Positions 46,345 to 55,906 of a DNA stretch of 64,000 nt are shown here, one piece after another. Position numbers and translations under genes: made by a program. The first letter of the stretch is position 1; every line of letters starts with the position of its first letter. The notes beneath the pieces were generated by a model. It was not told where the DNA came from and did not search any database. It saw only the letters and a list, made by a program, of their open reading frames with translations. This stretch comes from Plantago ovata (Eukaryota; Streptophyta; Magnoliopsida; Lamiales; Plantaginaceae): positions 111,722,261-111,786,260 of the forward strand of contig CM051455.1 of assembly GCA_028274465.1 (NCBI GenBank), in the 5' to 3' direction.

Positions 46345-47581
46345 TTAATAGTTCGACACATCTGGATAAGCTTCCATAGCTATTCCACACACTTCTTTGC
46401 CAATCTCCACGTCTAGAGTGGCTTCTTCATCGTCGGTGTCTGAACTTTCATCCTCACTGTCTTCGGAGCTTGTCTCAATGCACAATGCATCGATTTTTGC
46501 TTGAAGCTTCTTCTTTTCTTCAGCAATGAAAGCTCTTTTGAACTTCTTCTTCTTTTCAGCAGATTTTCCTTTCAGCAAAGGGCAGTTAGCTTTCAAGTGT
46601 CCAGGCTTTTTGCAGTAAAAACATAGATCATTTCCAACTGCTGGTTCTTCTGATGATGTAGCTTGCTGAGCTTGCTTGTTCAGCGAGCTAGTATCATTCT
46701 TGTACTTATGGTAGTTATTACCAAGATGCTTTTTCAGCTTCTCTTTTGCTTTTCGCCTTTCAAGTTCCTTACTGATGAATTTCTTCATGTTTTTAACAAC
46801 TAAAGCATTTTCATCAGCAGGCTCTTTATCATTCTTCTTTTCAGAAGATGACGGCTTTGCAGCAAGAATGTTTTGCGATTTTTCAGCAAACACATTTTCT
46901 CTTTGCTTTGTCTCATAATTGACAGTAGCAAGATGAGAGAACAACTCAGTTGGTGTAATGTCAGGCATTCCTTGATTATAATAGAAATTCTGAGTATGGA
47001 TCCATTCTTGATTCAAACTTCTGATGATAGTTTTCACTTTCTCAGAATCTGAATAAAGATTTCCAACACCCAGCGCTGCCATTTCACTAACAAGAGTTGT
47101 GAATCTGAAGTCCAAGTCTTCCAGTGACTCGTTAGCACCTTGCTTAAAGTTTGAAACTTCAGCTTAAGTACTTCAAGTTTGTTTTCCTTGGTCTTGTCAG
47201 ATCCAGCACAAAGATCTTGAACCATTTTCCAAGCCTCCTTAGCAGTCTTAGCACCCACAGTTTGCATTGTATGGTATCCGGAGTTGATCTGATGATGATA
47301 TTTCTTGCTTGGCCATCAATACGGAATCTTTTAGCTTCGTTAGAACTCCATTCCTCTCTTGGTTTTTGCACAACCGTATCTGATGGTTCGCCTTGGATAG
47401 TTTCCTTTCCAGCTTCAGTGGTTCTATGACGGAAACTCCTTTCAACCTTGGTGATCTTGATAGGTCCATCATTAATGACGGTGACCATCTCATCACTAAT
47501 GGCCTCAAGATGTAACATCATGTTGTTTCACCATTTCTCGTAATTTTCCAGCTTTAGCAAGGGAGCATCTCCTAAAGACAT
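46345..47581 (-). pseudogene. gag: C gag (copia type), frameshifted
   Basis: ATG at 47581 (MSLGDAPLLKLENYEKW) is followed by TGA. The core follows in pieces: AKEAWKMVQDLCAGSDKTKE then DLDFRFTTLVSEMAALG, matching the UBN2/copia gag polypeptide. After a Lys-rich part comes the zinc knuckle CFYCKKPGHLKANC (near 46580-46620), and an acidic end (SEDSEDESSDTDDEEATLD). Frameshifts near 47265 and 47110 and the early stop make it inactive. Confidence 0.85.
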
Positions 47582-47679
47582 TCTGTCAGCAAAGCACTAC
47601 CAAACTGATCAAGTGAAAGTGATTTACGGAAAGCACTTAAGGGGATCTAGGTTCAGTGCAGAAGGCTAAAGAACCTCCT

Positions 47680-47691
47680 GCTCTGATACCA
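47680..47691 (-). other. primer binding site, tRNA-iMet type (C)
   Basis: TGGTATCAGAGC on the minus strand, two bases after the LTR; the standard copia site. Confidence 0.9.
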
Positions 47692-47693
47692 CT

Positions 47694-49427
47694 TGTTGGT
47701 CCCTTTAAACAACAAGAAAAGACTAGAGGAGGGGGGGGGGGTGAATAGTCTTTTCAAACTTTTGTCGTTTAAAAACATTCTCAGCAAGTACTTATTACTT
47801 TTCAGTAAAGAGGTTGCTGATACTTAACTTTCTCAGCAAGCGTAAGTTACTTTCCAGTAACTTGGTTTGCTGGTACTTAAATCAGAGAGCGGAAGTCTTT
47901 GAAACAATAAGTGCTTTTTCAGTAAGTAAAGAGTTTCAGCAAGTGAAGTGAGTGACTGTGTACAAACAGATATAATTTGCTGAAAGCTAAATGCAGTAAG
48001 TAAATCACACAAACGCTTTTATAGTGGTATCTGAGAGTGGCGTAATCTCTCAACTAATCCACTTTTTCCTTTCTAGGACTGAATCCACTAAGATATGATT
48101 GAGGTTCCTTACAATCTCCTATCTAAAGCGATTCAACAGAAACCAAAGCAGACTTGCTTTGTCTCCAACCTAAACTAGAGAACTTCAACCTGGTTCTCCA
48201 CCAAACTTGGTACTTTTAATCAGCAAAACTTTGCTCGTTAAAGTTCCCCCTGAATATCACGCCTGAAAGGGTGTATTTTCAGTTAGAGAGTTTTGGGGTG
48301 AGATGACTTAATTATAAATTATTCAGTTACAACAAGTAATCTAAGAAACACAGCTTGGAATACTTTGCAGTAAACAAGTTTGATTGTTTCTGGTGTCAAG
48401 ACTTGTTCTTGTTCGAAAGAAAGAACACTTAACTAATTTCTTAGCCGAGTTTGTTCTACTTCTTCACAAGTAGCTTTTTCAAGCTTTAAGTCTTGGAACG
48501 GATCAATGGCAGTAAGAGTGTTTGAAGGTTTGTGAGTTTTTAAGCACAAGTGAGAGTTTGATCACGTTGTTGACACACTTCAACTCTTTGTCGGATGACC
48601 TCTATTTATAGTGCAAGTAAGGAGCCGTTTGAATTTCAAATCCCAAGGCTTTTGTTCCTTAACATGACACTATCTTGCTTTTGTACTTTCAGCAGCAACC
48701 TTTGTTTGTCTTCTAGTCTTCATGTCCTTCGCGTGTAAGCTTTGCATTAAATGCACATTTGAATAGAATTCAAACAGTAACATTGGAGCGCAAAATCACG
48801 TACATTCAGCAAGAGGTCACATATGTTCATCAGCAAGTGTTCATTCTCAGTTTCAGCAAGCACAACCTACTCTGTCTTTCAGATTTTCACTTATGCAATG
48901 TTGTTGCTGAAAATTTCACTTTCTGAGCAACACGTGCCTTACCAGTCTTCAGCAATCTTCAAGTCTTCAAGTCTTCAGATCTTCAAAAGTCTTCAAGATT
49001 CTGACCGGTTTCTTATTTGCTTCAATAATTTGTTTGTAATAAACAAAATACATCTTCAGCAAATGCTTCAATAGGTCATTTTCTTTTCAGAAAATAAGAT
49101 TCATTAAAGCTAAGCATCAATAAGATATTTTATTTTCAGAAAATAAAATACATCATACGCTAAAGTGTCAATAAATTATTTTCTTCTCAGAAAATAAAAT
49201 ACGTCATACACAAATGTGTCAATAAGATATTTTCTTCTCAGAAAATAAAATACGTCATCCACAAAAAGAAATAACTTATCTAACACCTATCTAAGTCATC
49301 AGCAAACGTTCCTCTTTTACAATGTCCTTAAAAATCTAAAATCCTATGGACCTTAAGAGTACTAGTTACTGGACTGTTCTTAATTTAGCATGGTTAATTG
49401 CTCATCAAAATTACAAGTTACCTAACA
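47694..49427 (-). repeat. C 5' LTR (1734 bp)
   Basis: In coding orientation starts TGTTAGGTAACTTG and ends CCAACA. The start matches the 3' LTR of G (63937-64000). Contains a G run (47732-47742, plus strand) and tandem repeats in U3. Left inner edge abuts the primer site; right outer edge abuts the polypurine tract of D. Confidence 0.9.
49069..49265. repeat. four ~51-bp tandem repeats in the C LTR U3
   Basis: Units beginning CAATAGGTC, CAATAAGATA, CAATAAATTA and CAATAAGATA at about 51-bp steps; each contains a stem such as TATTTTCT/AGAAAATA and then AAAATACGTCAT or a variant. Placement upstream of the expected transcription start fits an enhancer-type U3 repeat, which is an inference. Confidence 0.75.
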
Positions 49428-49977
49428 CCCTCCCCAAACCTAAACTTTTGCTCGTCCTCGAGCAAAGAAAAGTTGAATGAAAAGGAAAAATTGGATTGAA
49501 AGTACACTTCCCTGAGATAAAGGTTCGTGACCAATCTCCGATATATGAGTAGTACCGGAAAGGACTTAAGAAACATGTGAAAACGGGTGCGCAAAGGTGA
49601 GAAGAATGGAAAAAATGAGGAAAATCTGGGTACAGGGTCCAGGTGGACCGCTTGGCGGGAGCCAACCAGTTCGCTTGGCAAGCGGAGCGCTTGGGAGGCT
49701 CCAGGCGCTCCGCTTGAATTTCCAGGAAGTTGCAAAACTTTCTGGAATTTCAAGCGGACCGCTTGGCCCTTCCAAGCGCTTCGCTTGGCTCTGTTTCCAG
49801 ATTTTCGATGTTTTTTTTTCCTATCTTAATCACCTAATGCACCAAGACAAAAACTAGACTAGCTAATCACGAAAAAGGCACACAGGCCACAACTACAAAA
49901 GCAAATAAAAAAGTATAGGAGTCTTCAAGTTGCATCATCAATTAAGAGTATCAAAAAGGAGTACCACCACCGCAAAA
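49428..49977 (-). mobile_element. D 3' region and polypurine tract
   Basis: No gene. On the minus strand it ends TTGCTCGAGGACGAGCAAAA (a hairpin) then GGTTTGGGGAGGG, the same arrangement as before the A and B LTRs. It contains a GC palindrome group (49642-49788). Confidence 0.8.
49642..49788. repeat. AAGCG-NNN-CGCTT palindromes, D 3' region
   Basis: Units include CAAGCG-GAG-CGCTTG (49679-49693), CAGGCG-CTC-CGCTTG (near 49702), CAAGCG-GAC-CGCTTG (49751-49765) and CCAAGCG-CTT-CGCTTGG (49772-49788, perfect 17-mer), plus eroded GGTG-GAC-CGCT and CCA-GTT-CGCT units at 49642-49678. An AT-rich inverted repeat (near 49717-49750) separates them. Confidence 0.82.
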
Positions 49978-50973
49978 TCACTCGGATCGGTGAGGGATGA
50001 CAAGGGGAAAATGGTCTTCGAACCCTTGCTCTACTCCGAAGCGGTGGAGTATCAGATCGTGTGTCTCTATGTCGATTGGTTCCCTCGATGCCTCGGTGCG
50101 CCGGATGTTTGGCACATTTGCTTTCTCACACATAGCAGTGATCAGATGTGGGAAGACTAGTGGGTGGCCGGGTTCTCGTTTAATCTCGAATTGCTGGAAG
50201 ATGATGTCCCCGGGAGTGATGGGCAAGTTCGCCATGAGGGAATAGACTAAGATCCCGACTTCCGGCGTTATCTCTTCGGTTATGAGTCCTGGGATCAGAT
50301 TAGCTACCACGAAAGATAGGATCATGCGGGTGTGCAAGTGCAAATCTTTATACTTCAAGGTGTTATCGAGACGCGTCTTCCTTGGCTTGTAGTCCTTGGT
50401 TGTCAGAACCCCGGCTATCCTCCTCGGAAACTTCTCAATCATTGGGTCATAGACATAGTGCACATAGGGATCACTCACATAGTATGCTACCTTATTCTTG
50501 TCTTCCCGCAAGGGTTCCTCTAGTCCAATAATGAAACTAGTGATACTCAATGGTGAGAAAGGGACCATCACACCACGAATAGGTACTGCTTCGGCCTTAT
50601 AGTTATAGTCCTCGAAGGCAATGTGGAACTCCTCGACAAGGTCTCTATCCCACCCGGAGAGTTCTTTCCCGTAGAAGATCCATCCTCTCGCCGTTATAAG
50701 CCTGGTAAGGTGAGCATAGGGTGCATAGGGTACATCAAAGAAAAGCCCCTCGTTCTCATATTTTGTCCCCTTTAGTACGTCCAACTCCTTTGAAGTAAAG
50801 GAGATGCTACGGTCCCAAATCAATGACCGTTCTCCTCCCCTATAGAAGTTGTATCGGAACCTCCGCAATGCGTCCGATTCTTTGTATGGGTCACGGTCGC
50901 TTTCATCACGTGGAATCTCCTTGGAGGTTGAAGCTCCATCCTTCCTTGCTTTCTTCTTGGCTCTTGTGTCCAT
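49978..50973 (-). CDS. D second ORF, plant-transposon-protein-like (331 aa)
   Basis: ATG at 50973 (MDTRAKKKARKDGASTSKEI) to the stop at 49978, uninterrupted. A basic N-terminus is followed by a mostly helical domain: KESDALRRFRYNFYRGGERS, ARGWIFYGKELSGWDRDLVE, then VVANLIPGLITEEITPEVGI and LPITPGDIIFQQFEI. This resembles the putative plant transposon protein domain that Athila-related elements carry downstream of pol, by my memory of the family. It occupies the env position but has no clear signal peptide or membrane anchor. It is the longest undamaged ORF of D, while the gag-protease next to it is broken. Confidence 0.6.
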   Translation of the reverse strand: MDTRAKKKARKDGASTSKEIPRDESDRDPYKESDALRRFRYNFYRGGERSLIWDRSISFTSKELDVLKGTKYENEGLFFDVPYAPYAHLTRLITARGWIFYGKELSGWDRDLVEEFHIAFEDYNYKAEAVPIRGVMVPFSPLSITSFIIGLEEPLREDKNKVAYYVSDPYVHYVYDPMIEKFPRRIAGVLTTKDYKPRKTRLDNTLKYKDLHLHTRMILSFVVANLIPGLITEEITPEVGILVYSLMANLPITPGDIIFQQFEIKREPGHPLVFPHLITAMCEKANVPNIRRTEASREPIDIETHDLILHRFGVEQGFEDHFPLVIPHRSE

Positions 50974-51673
50974 GGTACCTAGGATAATCTTATTAGATAA
51001 CTTCAAGAGACGATGAGACTTAGACTCGACTCCTAGACTCCAATACTCACTCAAGTAATCTCATGGTGAGTTTGAAGGCTTGCTAAAGTTCATATGAACA
51101 AATCGAGAAGCTTTAACACTTCGTTACGATAAATCCATACGAATCTAAACCAAGCAAACAAACTCTTCAATTAAATTACCCGACCAATCCAACACATTCT
51201 CATGCAATCACAACATCACCATAATCATAACATAACTCAAATTCAAGGCTAACAATCATCAAACAATTATATAGCAAAAATTCGAGCACTAGAGTTCATC
51301 ATAAATCAAGAGGAGCAAAATTCGAATTTAGACATCACATCTAGTAAGAAACATGCTCAACAATCATCATCAAACTCTAATTCACCAATGCATAACACAA
51401 TTGAAGCTAATTAAGATAAAATCCCAAATTCAAGAAAGTTAGGGTTCATGAGAGGTACCTTTGATTCCTTGTTATGGATGCCTCAAACGTGAAATTTGAT
51501 CAGTTTAGATGATAGAGGGGGTGATGGGCTTTGTAAAATGCACAGGATTGCAAGAATTGGTGGAGAATTGAGAGAGATTGAGATTTTTGGGGTGCTAAAT
51601 CGGCAATGGAGGAAGAAAAACGAAGTGGGGAGCTTTGATACTCAAGTGCCCCGCTTAGCTTTCTTAAGGAAAG

Positions 51674-51874
51674 CCAAGCGAAGCGCTTGGCAAGCGGTCC
51701 GCTTGGGAACTGCCAAGCGCTCCGCTTGAATTTCCAGTAAGAATGAAATTCTTAGTTGAAATTCAAGCGGACCGCTTGGACCTGCCAAGCGCTCCGCTTG
51801 GATTTCCAGTAAGAATGTACATTTTTACTGGAAATTCAAGCGGACCGCTTGGGCTTGCCAAGCGGTTCGCTTGG
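51674..51874. repeat. seven AAGCG-NNN-CGCTT palindromes in 200 bp
   Basis: CCAAGCG-AAG-CGCTTGG (51674-51690), CAAGCG-GTC-CGCTTG (51691-51705), CAAGCG-CTC-CGCTTG (51714-51728), CAAGCG-GAC-CGCTTG (51764-51778), CCAAGCG-CTC-CGCTTGG (51785-51801), CAAGCG-GAC-CGCTTG (51837-51851), CCAAGCG-GTT-CGCTTGG (51858-51874). Between some of them lie AT-rich inverted repeats with TTTCCAGTAAG and TTACTGGAAA arms (51730-51834). Confidence 0.88.
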
Positions 51875-51995
51875 GACCTGAAGCTCCCATATCTATATTT
51901 TTTCGACTTTTGCTAAATTTTCACCCCAAAAACCTTGTCTAAACAATGAAACAAAATTTAAACGTGCTTCTAATCTATATGCAAGTACCTACAAC

Positions 51996-52013
51996 CTCGA
52001 GTTGCCTCCCGAG
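51996..52013 (-). repeat. post-ORF hairpin with AGGCAA loop (D)
   Basis: On the minus strand CTCGGG, AGGCAA, CTCGAG: the loop of the B and F hairpins with a different stem (one G-A mismatch). Confidence 0.65.
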
Positions 52014-52055
52014 AAGCGCCTTCATTTAAAAGTCGTTGGCTCGACTCGTCTTAGC

Positions 52056-54361
52056 TCATGCGGGATCAATTTCGCATCGGGTACTAGACTTCCCCGTCCA
52101 AGTGCTCTTCAAAGCATCAAGTCCCTGCACATCTTGACGAACATAAAGAGGACCAAAGAATCCTACAACTTCGTTAGTATCAACGTAAACACATGAATTA
52201 ATTATGGCTCGCAACGTATGTTGCTTGCCATTTACCTCGAAGCTACATGTACGACGGTACATCTCTATCACCATATGTACTTTGTTGATGAAGGCTCTAC
52301 CCAAAAGAACCACATCCTTGAGCTTTGCGGAGGATGTAGGCATGACGATGAAGTTCGTCTTGACCTCTACACCGGCGACTCTTACCACTAGATTCTCGAT
52401 CACACCCAATGGCTTCTTCATAGACCCGTCCACCAATGCACCATGCACTTCATTGGTCTTAAGCCAGACAAACCCGACTCTTCGTACACGTTCAAAGGTA
52501 TGACATTTACACCCGCTCCCATGTCTAGAGTTGCCACTATTCCATCCTTCTTACCCAAGCTGATTTCCACATCAAAGCTCTCTTGGATAGGAACTTCCAC
52601 CATATCCACCAACTCATCCTCAGACGATGAGTTTTCATTCACTTCTTCCACTATCGCATCAGATTGTGCGACCACTTTCTCTTCCACAACTACCTTAGGA
52701 GTCTCAAGCTCCTCACTCACTTTGCAAGTTTCAGTTATCTTGCAACTTGGCACCTCAACTAGTGCATTGTCTCTCACAACCGTGATCTCCACGGGCAAAT
52801 CAGTCACCACGGTTATGGCCATAGCCTTCTCCATGTTTCCGGGAAACTTCCCTTGCTCTCTACTAGCCCCCCGATCTATCAGCTCTTGCAACTTCTTATG
52901 GAGGTTGCTACTACTAGCCTCAAGCTTCTCAAACCGCTGATTATTAGTAGCTTCATTACGATAGTAATACTCCATAAACTTATTTGTTTTCAACACAAGA
53001 TCGTTGAGAGAAGAGACAAGAGGTAAAAGAAACACCCCTCCACCTTGTGGTCCCGAACTAGCAACCTGAGGCGGAGGTGTAGGATTAGAAGGCGGTGCTC
53101 CTTCATACCAATTGTTCCCATAGCTGAGACGACTTCTATCTTGATTAGGCCCATAGGCATTTTGATCCGGGTTGTGAAGATAACCACGGTTGCCTTGATT
53201 CTGGTAGCCACCTCGGGGCCCACGGTTTTGTGGCCTCACATTGCCATATCCTTGCCCGTAGTTCACATCTCCAACTACTTGCTCTCCCTCAGCAGCATAC
53301 ACTTCTTGACGGACATCGTTCGTGATATATTGCTCTCTAGCAAATTCAGACCGGCATAAATAGGCCGGGTGCCCATAGTTCTTGCACACACCACAAACTT
53401 CCGTAGAAGGAGAAGGAACGCTTTGCCTCAAAGCTTGCTTCACTTCATGGGCGAACCCATCGAAGGCATTTTGTTCCACTACTACCTTGGCCTCACCTCT
53501 TTGTTCTTTTTGGAGCACACGAGCCCTCACATTCCGGTTTTGGGAATTCTGGTACATCATGTCCAGCTTCACTTGAACTTGAGAAGGAATCAACTCCCCC
53601 ATACTACCTCCACAAATACTATCCACCTAAGATTGAATCTCGGGATGTAAACCATTGTAAAAGAATTGGAGAAGCTGACCTTTATCATACCCGTGATGTG
53701 GGCATCGATGATGCAACCCCATGAATCGATCATAGGCCTCGTGGAAAGGCTCATCATACCTCTGCTCGAAGGAGCTAATTTGTCTCTTCATAGCCATTGT
53801 CTTGGAAGCGGGGTAGTAATGCTCCATGAACTTATCAAAACATAGATCCCATGTTGTCAAAGACCCGGCCTCCAAAGTATTAAGCCAAGCCTTTGCACGA
53901 TCGCCAAGCCCCATAGAAAAGACCTTCTTATGGAGATCATCATTCGTAACACCAGCCCCTGGTCGCCCAAGATGGAGAACAAAATTCTCGAGCTCATTCA
54001 AGTACCCAATCACGTCCTCATTAGCCATACCATAGAATTTGGGAAGTTGTTGGAACATGTGATTCTTGGTCTCCAAGTTCCTGGTGGCATCATTGAGGAC
54101 AATTGCTGGTCCTCTAGCCCCAACCGTAGGCTTAGTAAGTGTACGTATGGGCCGCTCCGCCATTTCACCTTCCAAGTAAACAGATTCAAGAATTGGCTCC
54201 AAAAGATAAGAAGAAGACTCTTCCCGAATACCAGAAGTGGAAGCTCTATATGCTACTCCTTCAAACTCGAGATTCAAATTCCTCCTTCTCCTTTGAAACA
54301 AACAATCGATCTCGTCTACAAAAGGTTCAGTAATAGGTCCACCCGTTCGGGTTCTAGGCAT
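52056..54361 (-). pseudogene. gag-pro: D gag-protease with one nonsense codon and one frameshift
   Basis: ATG at 54361 (MPRTRTGGPITEPFVDEID). Gag core FYGMANEDVIGYLNELENF and LTTWDLCFDKFMEHYYPASK are close in plan to B. TAG at 53627-53629 interrupts the frame, which continues: zinc knuckle CGVCKNYGHPAYLC (near 53390-53350), Gly/Asn/Tyr-rich segment, acidic stretch, and a protease-like core LDMGAGVNVIPLNVYEESG, where DMG stands for the usual DTG. A frameshift near 52440 separates this from the second protease block (DVVLLGRAFINKVHM) in the other frame, ending at 52056. Whether DMG would be active is doubtful. Confidence 0.85.
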
Positions 54362-54483
54362 GCACTCACCTGAAATACAAGATAGTGAGTATCTCAAGCA
54401 AAAAGAAACAAAAACAGAAATGAGACAAACAAGAGATGTTGGCTGAAAAAACCAAAACAAAAACACCAACCAAAGGAGTTAAG

Positions 54484-54501
54484 TCCCCCGCAACGGCGCC
54501 A
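54484..54501 (-). other. primer binding site, tRNA-Asp-like (D)
   Basis: Minus strand TGGCGCCGTTGCGGGGGA, one base different from the A1/F site, three bases after the LTR. Confidence 0.78.
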
Positions 54502-54504
54502 AAT

Positions 54505-55906
54505 TGATGATGTCGTTTTTCACCAATTAAATTTGTTTAAAAGCCTAAGAACACTTATCACTACACAAACTAGAGTGCAATGGCAAGTTGTCCCCGAGTG
54601 TCGTTCTCTCAGGACCTAACGTGGCTTTGCTTGAGGTTTTTGCTAGTAATTTCAGTCAACGAGCTCAAATGTTTATAGAATCGTTTTCTTTGAACAAAGC
54701 AACGAGAAATCAGATTGTTGTAATCAAGTTTGGAAAACGGTCGGTGGTAGAAATCAAATACACATGCATGGGTTACGAATATGCTCACAAGTTCAGTGCG
54801 TAAAACCTTCGATCAAGTCTGCTAAGCAACTCGTCTAGGTAACTTTCAAGACACACATCATAAAAGACCACTATCAATACTTTAGAGGTGCTTGTCACTA
54901 ACACCATTTATCTAGCATGCTGCAAATCTCTAACATACAATCCTATAGCTTTCATTGACCAAGAGTTTGTCACTATACTCAATTAGAATATATTTTATAG
55001 GCAACTAAGAATCATATGAAGGGATTTGCAGTAAGATTGAATCACAATCTCATGTAAGCATAAACATAACCCATAGCATGCATATTCTACATTCTACCAC
55101 CAACACAAAAGATTTAGCTACTCATATTCATCAACAAAGACATCAATTCATATGAATAATAATCAGAATAAATCATATCAAACTACAAGACAAGAGAGTG
55201 ATAAAAGTTACCACCAAAGTTGTCACTAATCGGTGGAAATCAAAGAAAACCTCTCCGTAGATGATTACAAAGGATGAATTCCAACCAAAATCTTGAATCC
55301 CAAGCTAAAATACAATGTAATCTGAGTTTTTTTGAGTTTTGGGGCTTCGGAGCTCTCCAAAACGAAGCTACAGTTCAAAAGATCTCCAAAAAATGACTGA
55401 AGATCAGATCTAAGAAGGAAAATCCGAAAACGTAACCGCTGCCAAGCGGACCGCTTGGAGAAGCCAAGCGGAGCGCTTGGCAAGCGAAGCGCTTTGGCAC
55501 TCCAAGCGCTTCGCTTGGCTTCTGTGCCAAAGCTCCTGGAAAATGAAGCGGAGCGCTTCACTATTCCAGGCGCTTAGCTTGGCTCCTGGGCAGATTTTTG
55601 TCTTCAAACTCAATCTTTTTGCCCTCGCATGGCCCTCGGGTGCCTTGGACTCATCCTTCTCGATGCTTATTGATGCTCAAACACTTACGAACAAGCCACG
55701 GAGATTGGGGAACTTCAACGGGGCCATCTTTTCCATCAAAAAGGCTCGTTTTTAGCTCCAAAAACGTCGTTTCGTACCTAAGTGCCTGAAAATGCAGAAA
55801 ACACAAAACGTGACACTATTCTACAAAACTAACCAAAAAACAAGGATAGAAGATAGCAAAAGAAGGTAAAAAAGACAAGATGAACGCGTCAAAAATACGT
55901 TCATCA
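54505..55906 (-). repeat. D 5' LTR (1402 bp)
   Basis: In coding orientation starts TGATGAACGTATTTTTGACG and ends CATCATCA, the same terminal inverted repeat as A, B, E and F, but most of the body is unrelated. Contains a palindrome group at 55442-55560. Confidence 0.87.
55442..55560. repeat. AAGCG-NNN-CGCTT palindromes in the D LTR
   Basis: CCAAGCG-GAC-CGCTTGG (55442-55458), CCAAGCG-GAG-CGCTTGG (55464-55480), CAAGCG-AAG-CGCTT (55481-55494), CCAAGCG-CTT-CGCTTGG (55502-55518) and TGAAGCG-GAG-CGCTTCA (55544-55560). In the last one both outer arm bases changed together (CC/GG to TG/CA). Confidence 0.88.

Larger units (their letters stand above)
26012..49427 (-). mobile_element. element C: SIRE-type copia element, disrupted by H, F and others
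   Basis: In coding order (right to left): 5' LTR 49427-47694, tRNA-iMet-type primer site 47691-47680, gag 47581-46345, coiled-coil linker 46335-45451, pol 45162-41885, hairpin-rich spacer, post-pol ORF (40878-39774, then 28071-26712 beyond the insertions), and a truncated 3' LTR 26711-26012. Family inferred from the long post-pol ORF and large size. The left flank AGATT and right flank CCCTC do not match, so the ends were not made by one simple integration, or the assembly joined two copies. Confidence 0.8.
51055..52055 (-). mobile_element. D spacer between gag-protease and second ORF
   Basis: No gene. On the minus strand: AGGCAA hairpin (52013-51996), AT-rich DNA, a palindrome island (51674-51874), then AT-rich leader up to the second ORF. 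The island lies where a promoter for the second ORF could be, but this is only position. Confidence 0.75.
49428..55906 (-). mobile_element. element D: gag-protease Athila-like element with a second ORF, 3' LTR missing
   Basis: Coding order: 5' LTR 55906-54505, primer site, gag-protease 54361-52056, AGGCAA hairpin, spacer with GC palindromes, second ORF 50973-49978, a 3' region, and a polypurine run at 49445-49428. No RT or integrase. The 3' LTR that should begin at 49427 is replaced by the LTR of C. Inserted into copia pol I; outer flank GTCGA (55907-55911). Confidence 0.85.

Noticed and set aside
49978-50973. Envelope glycoprotein in D
   Set aside because: No signal peptide, cysteine pattern or membrane anchor; the helical domain fits the plant-transposon-protein type better.
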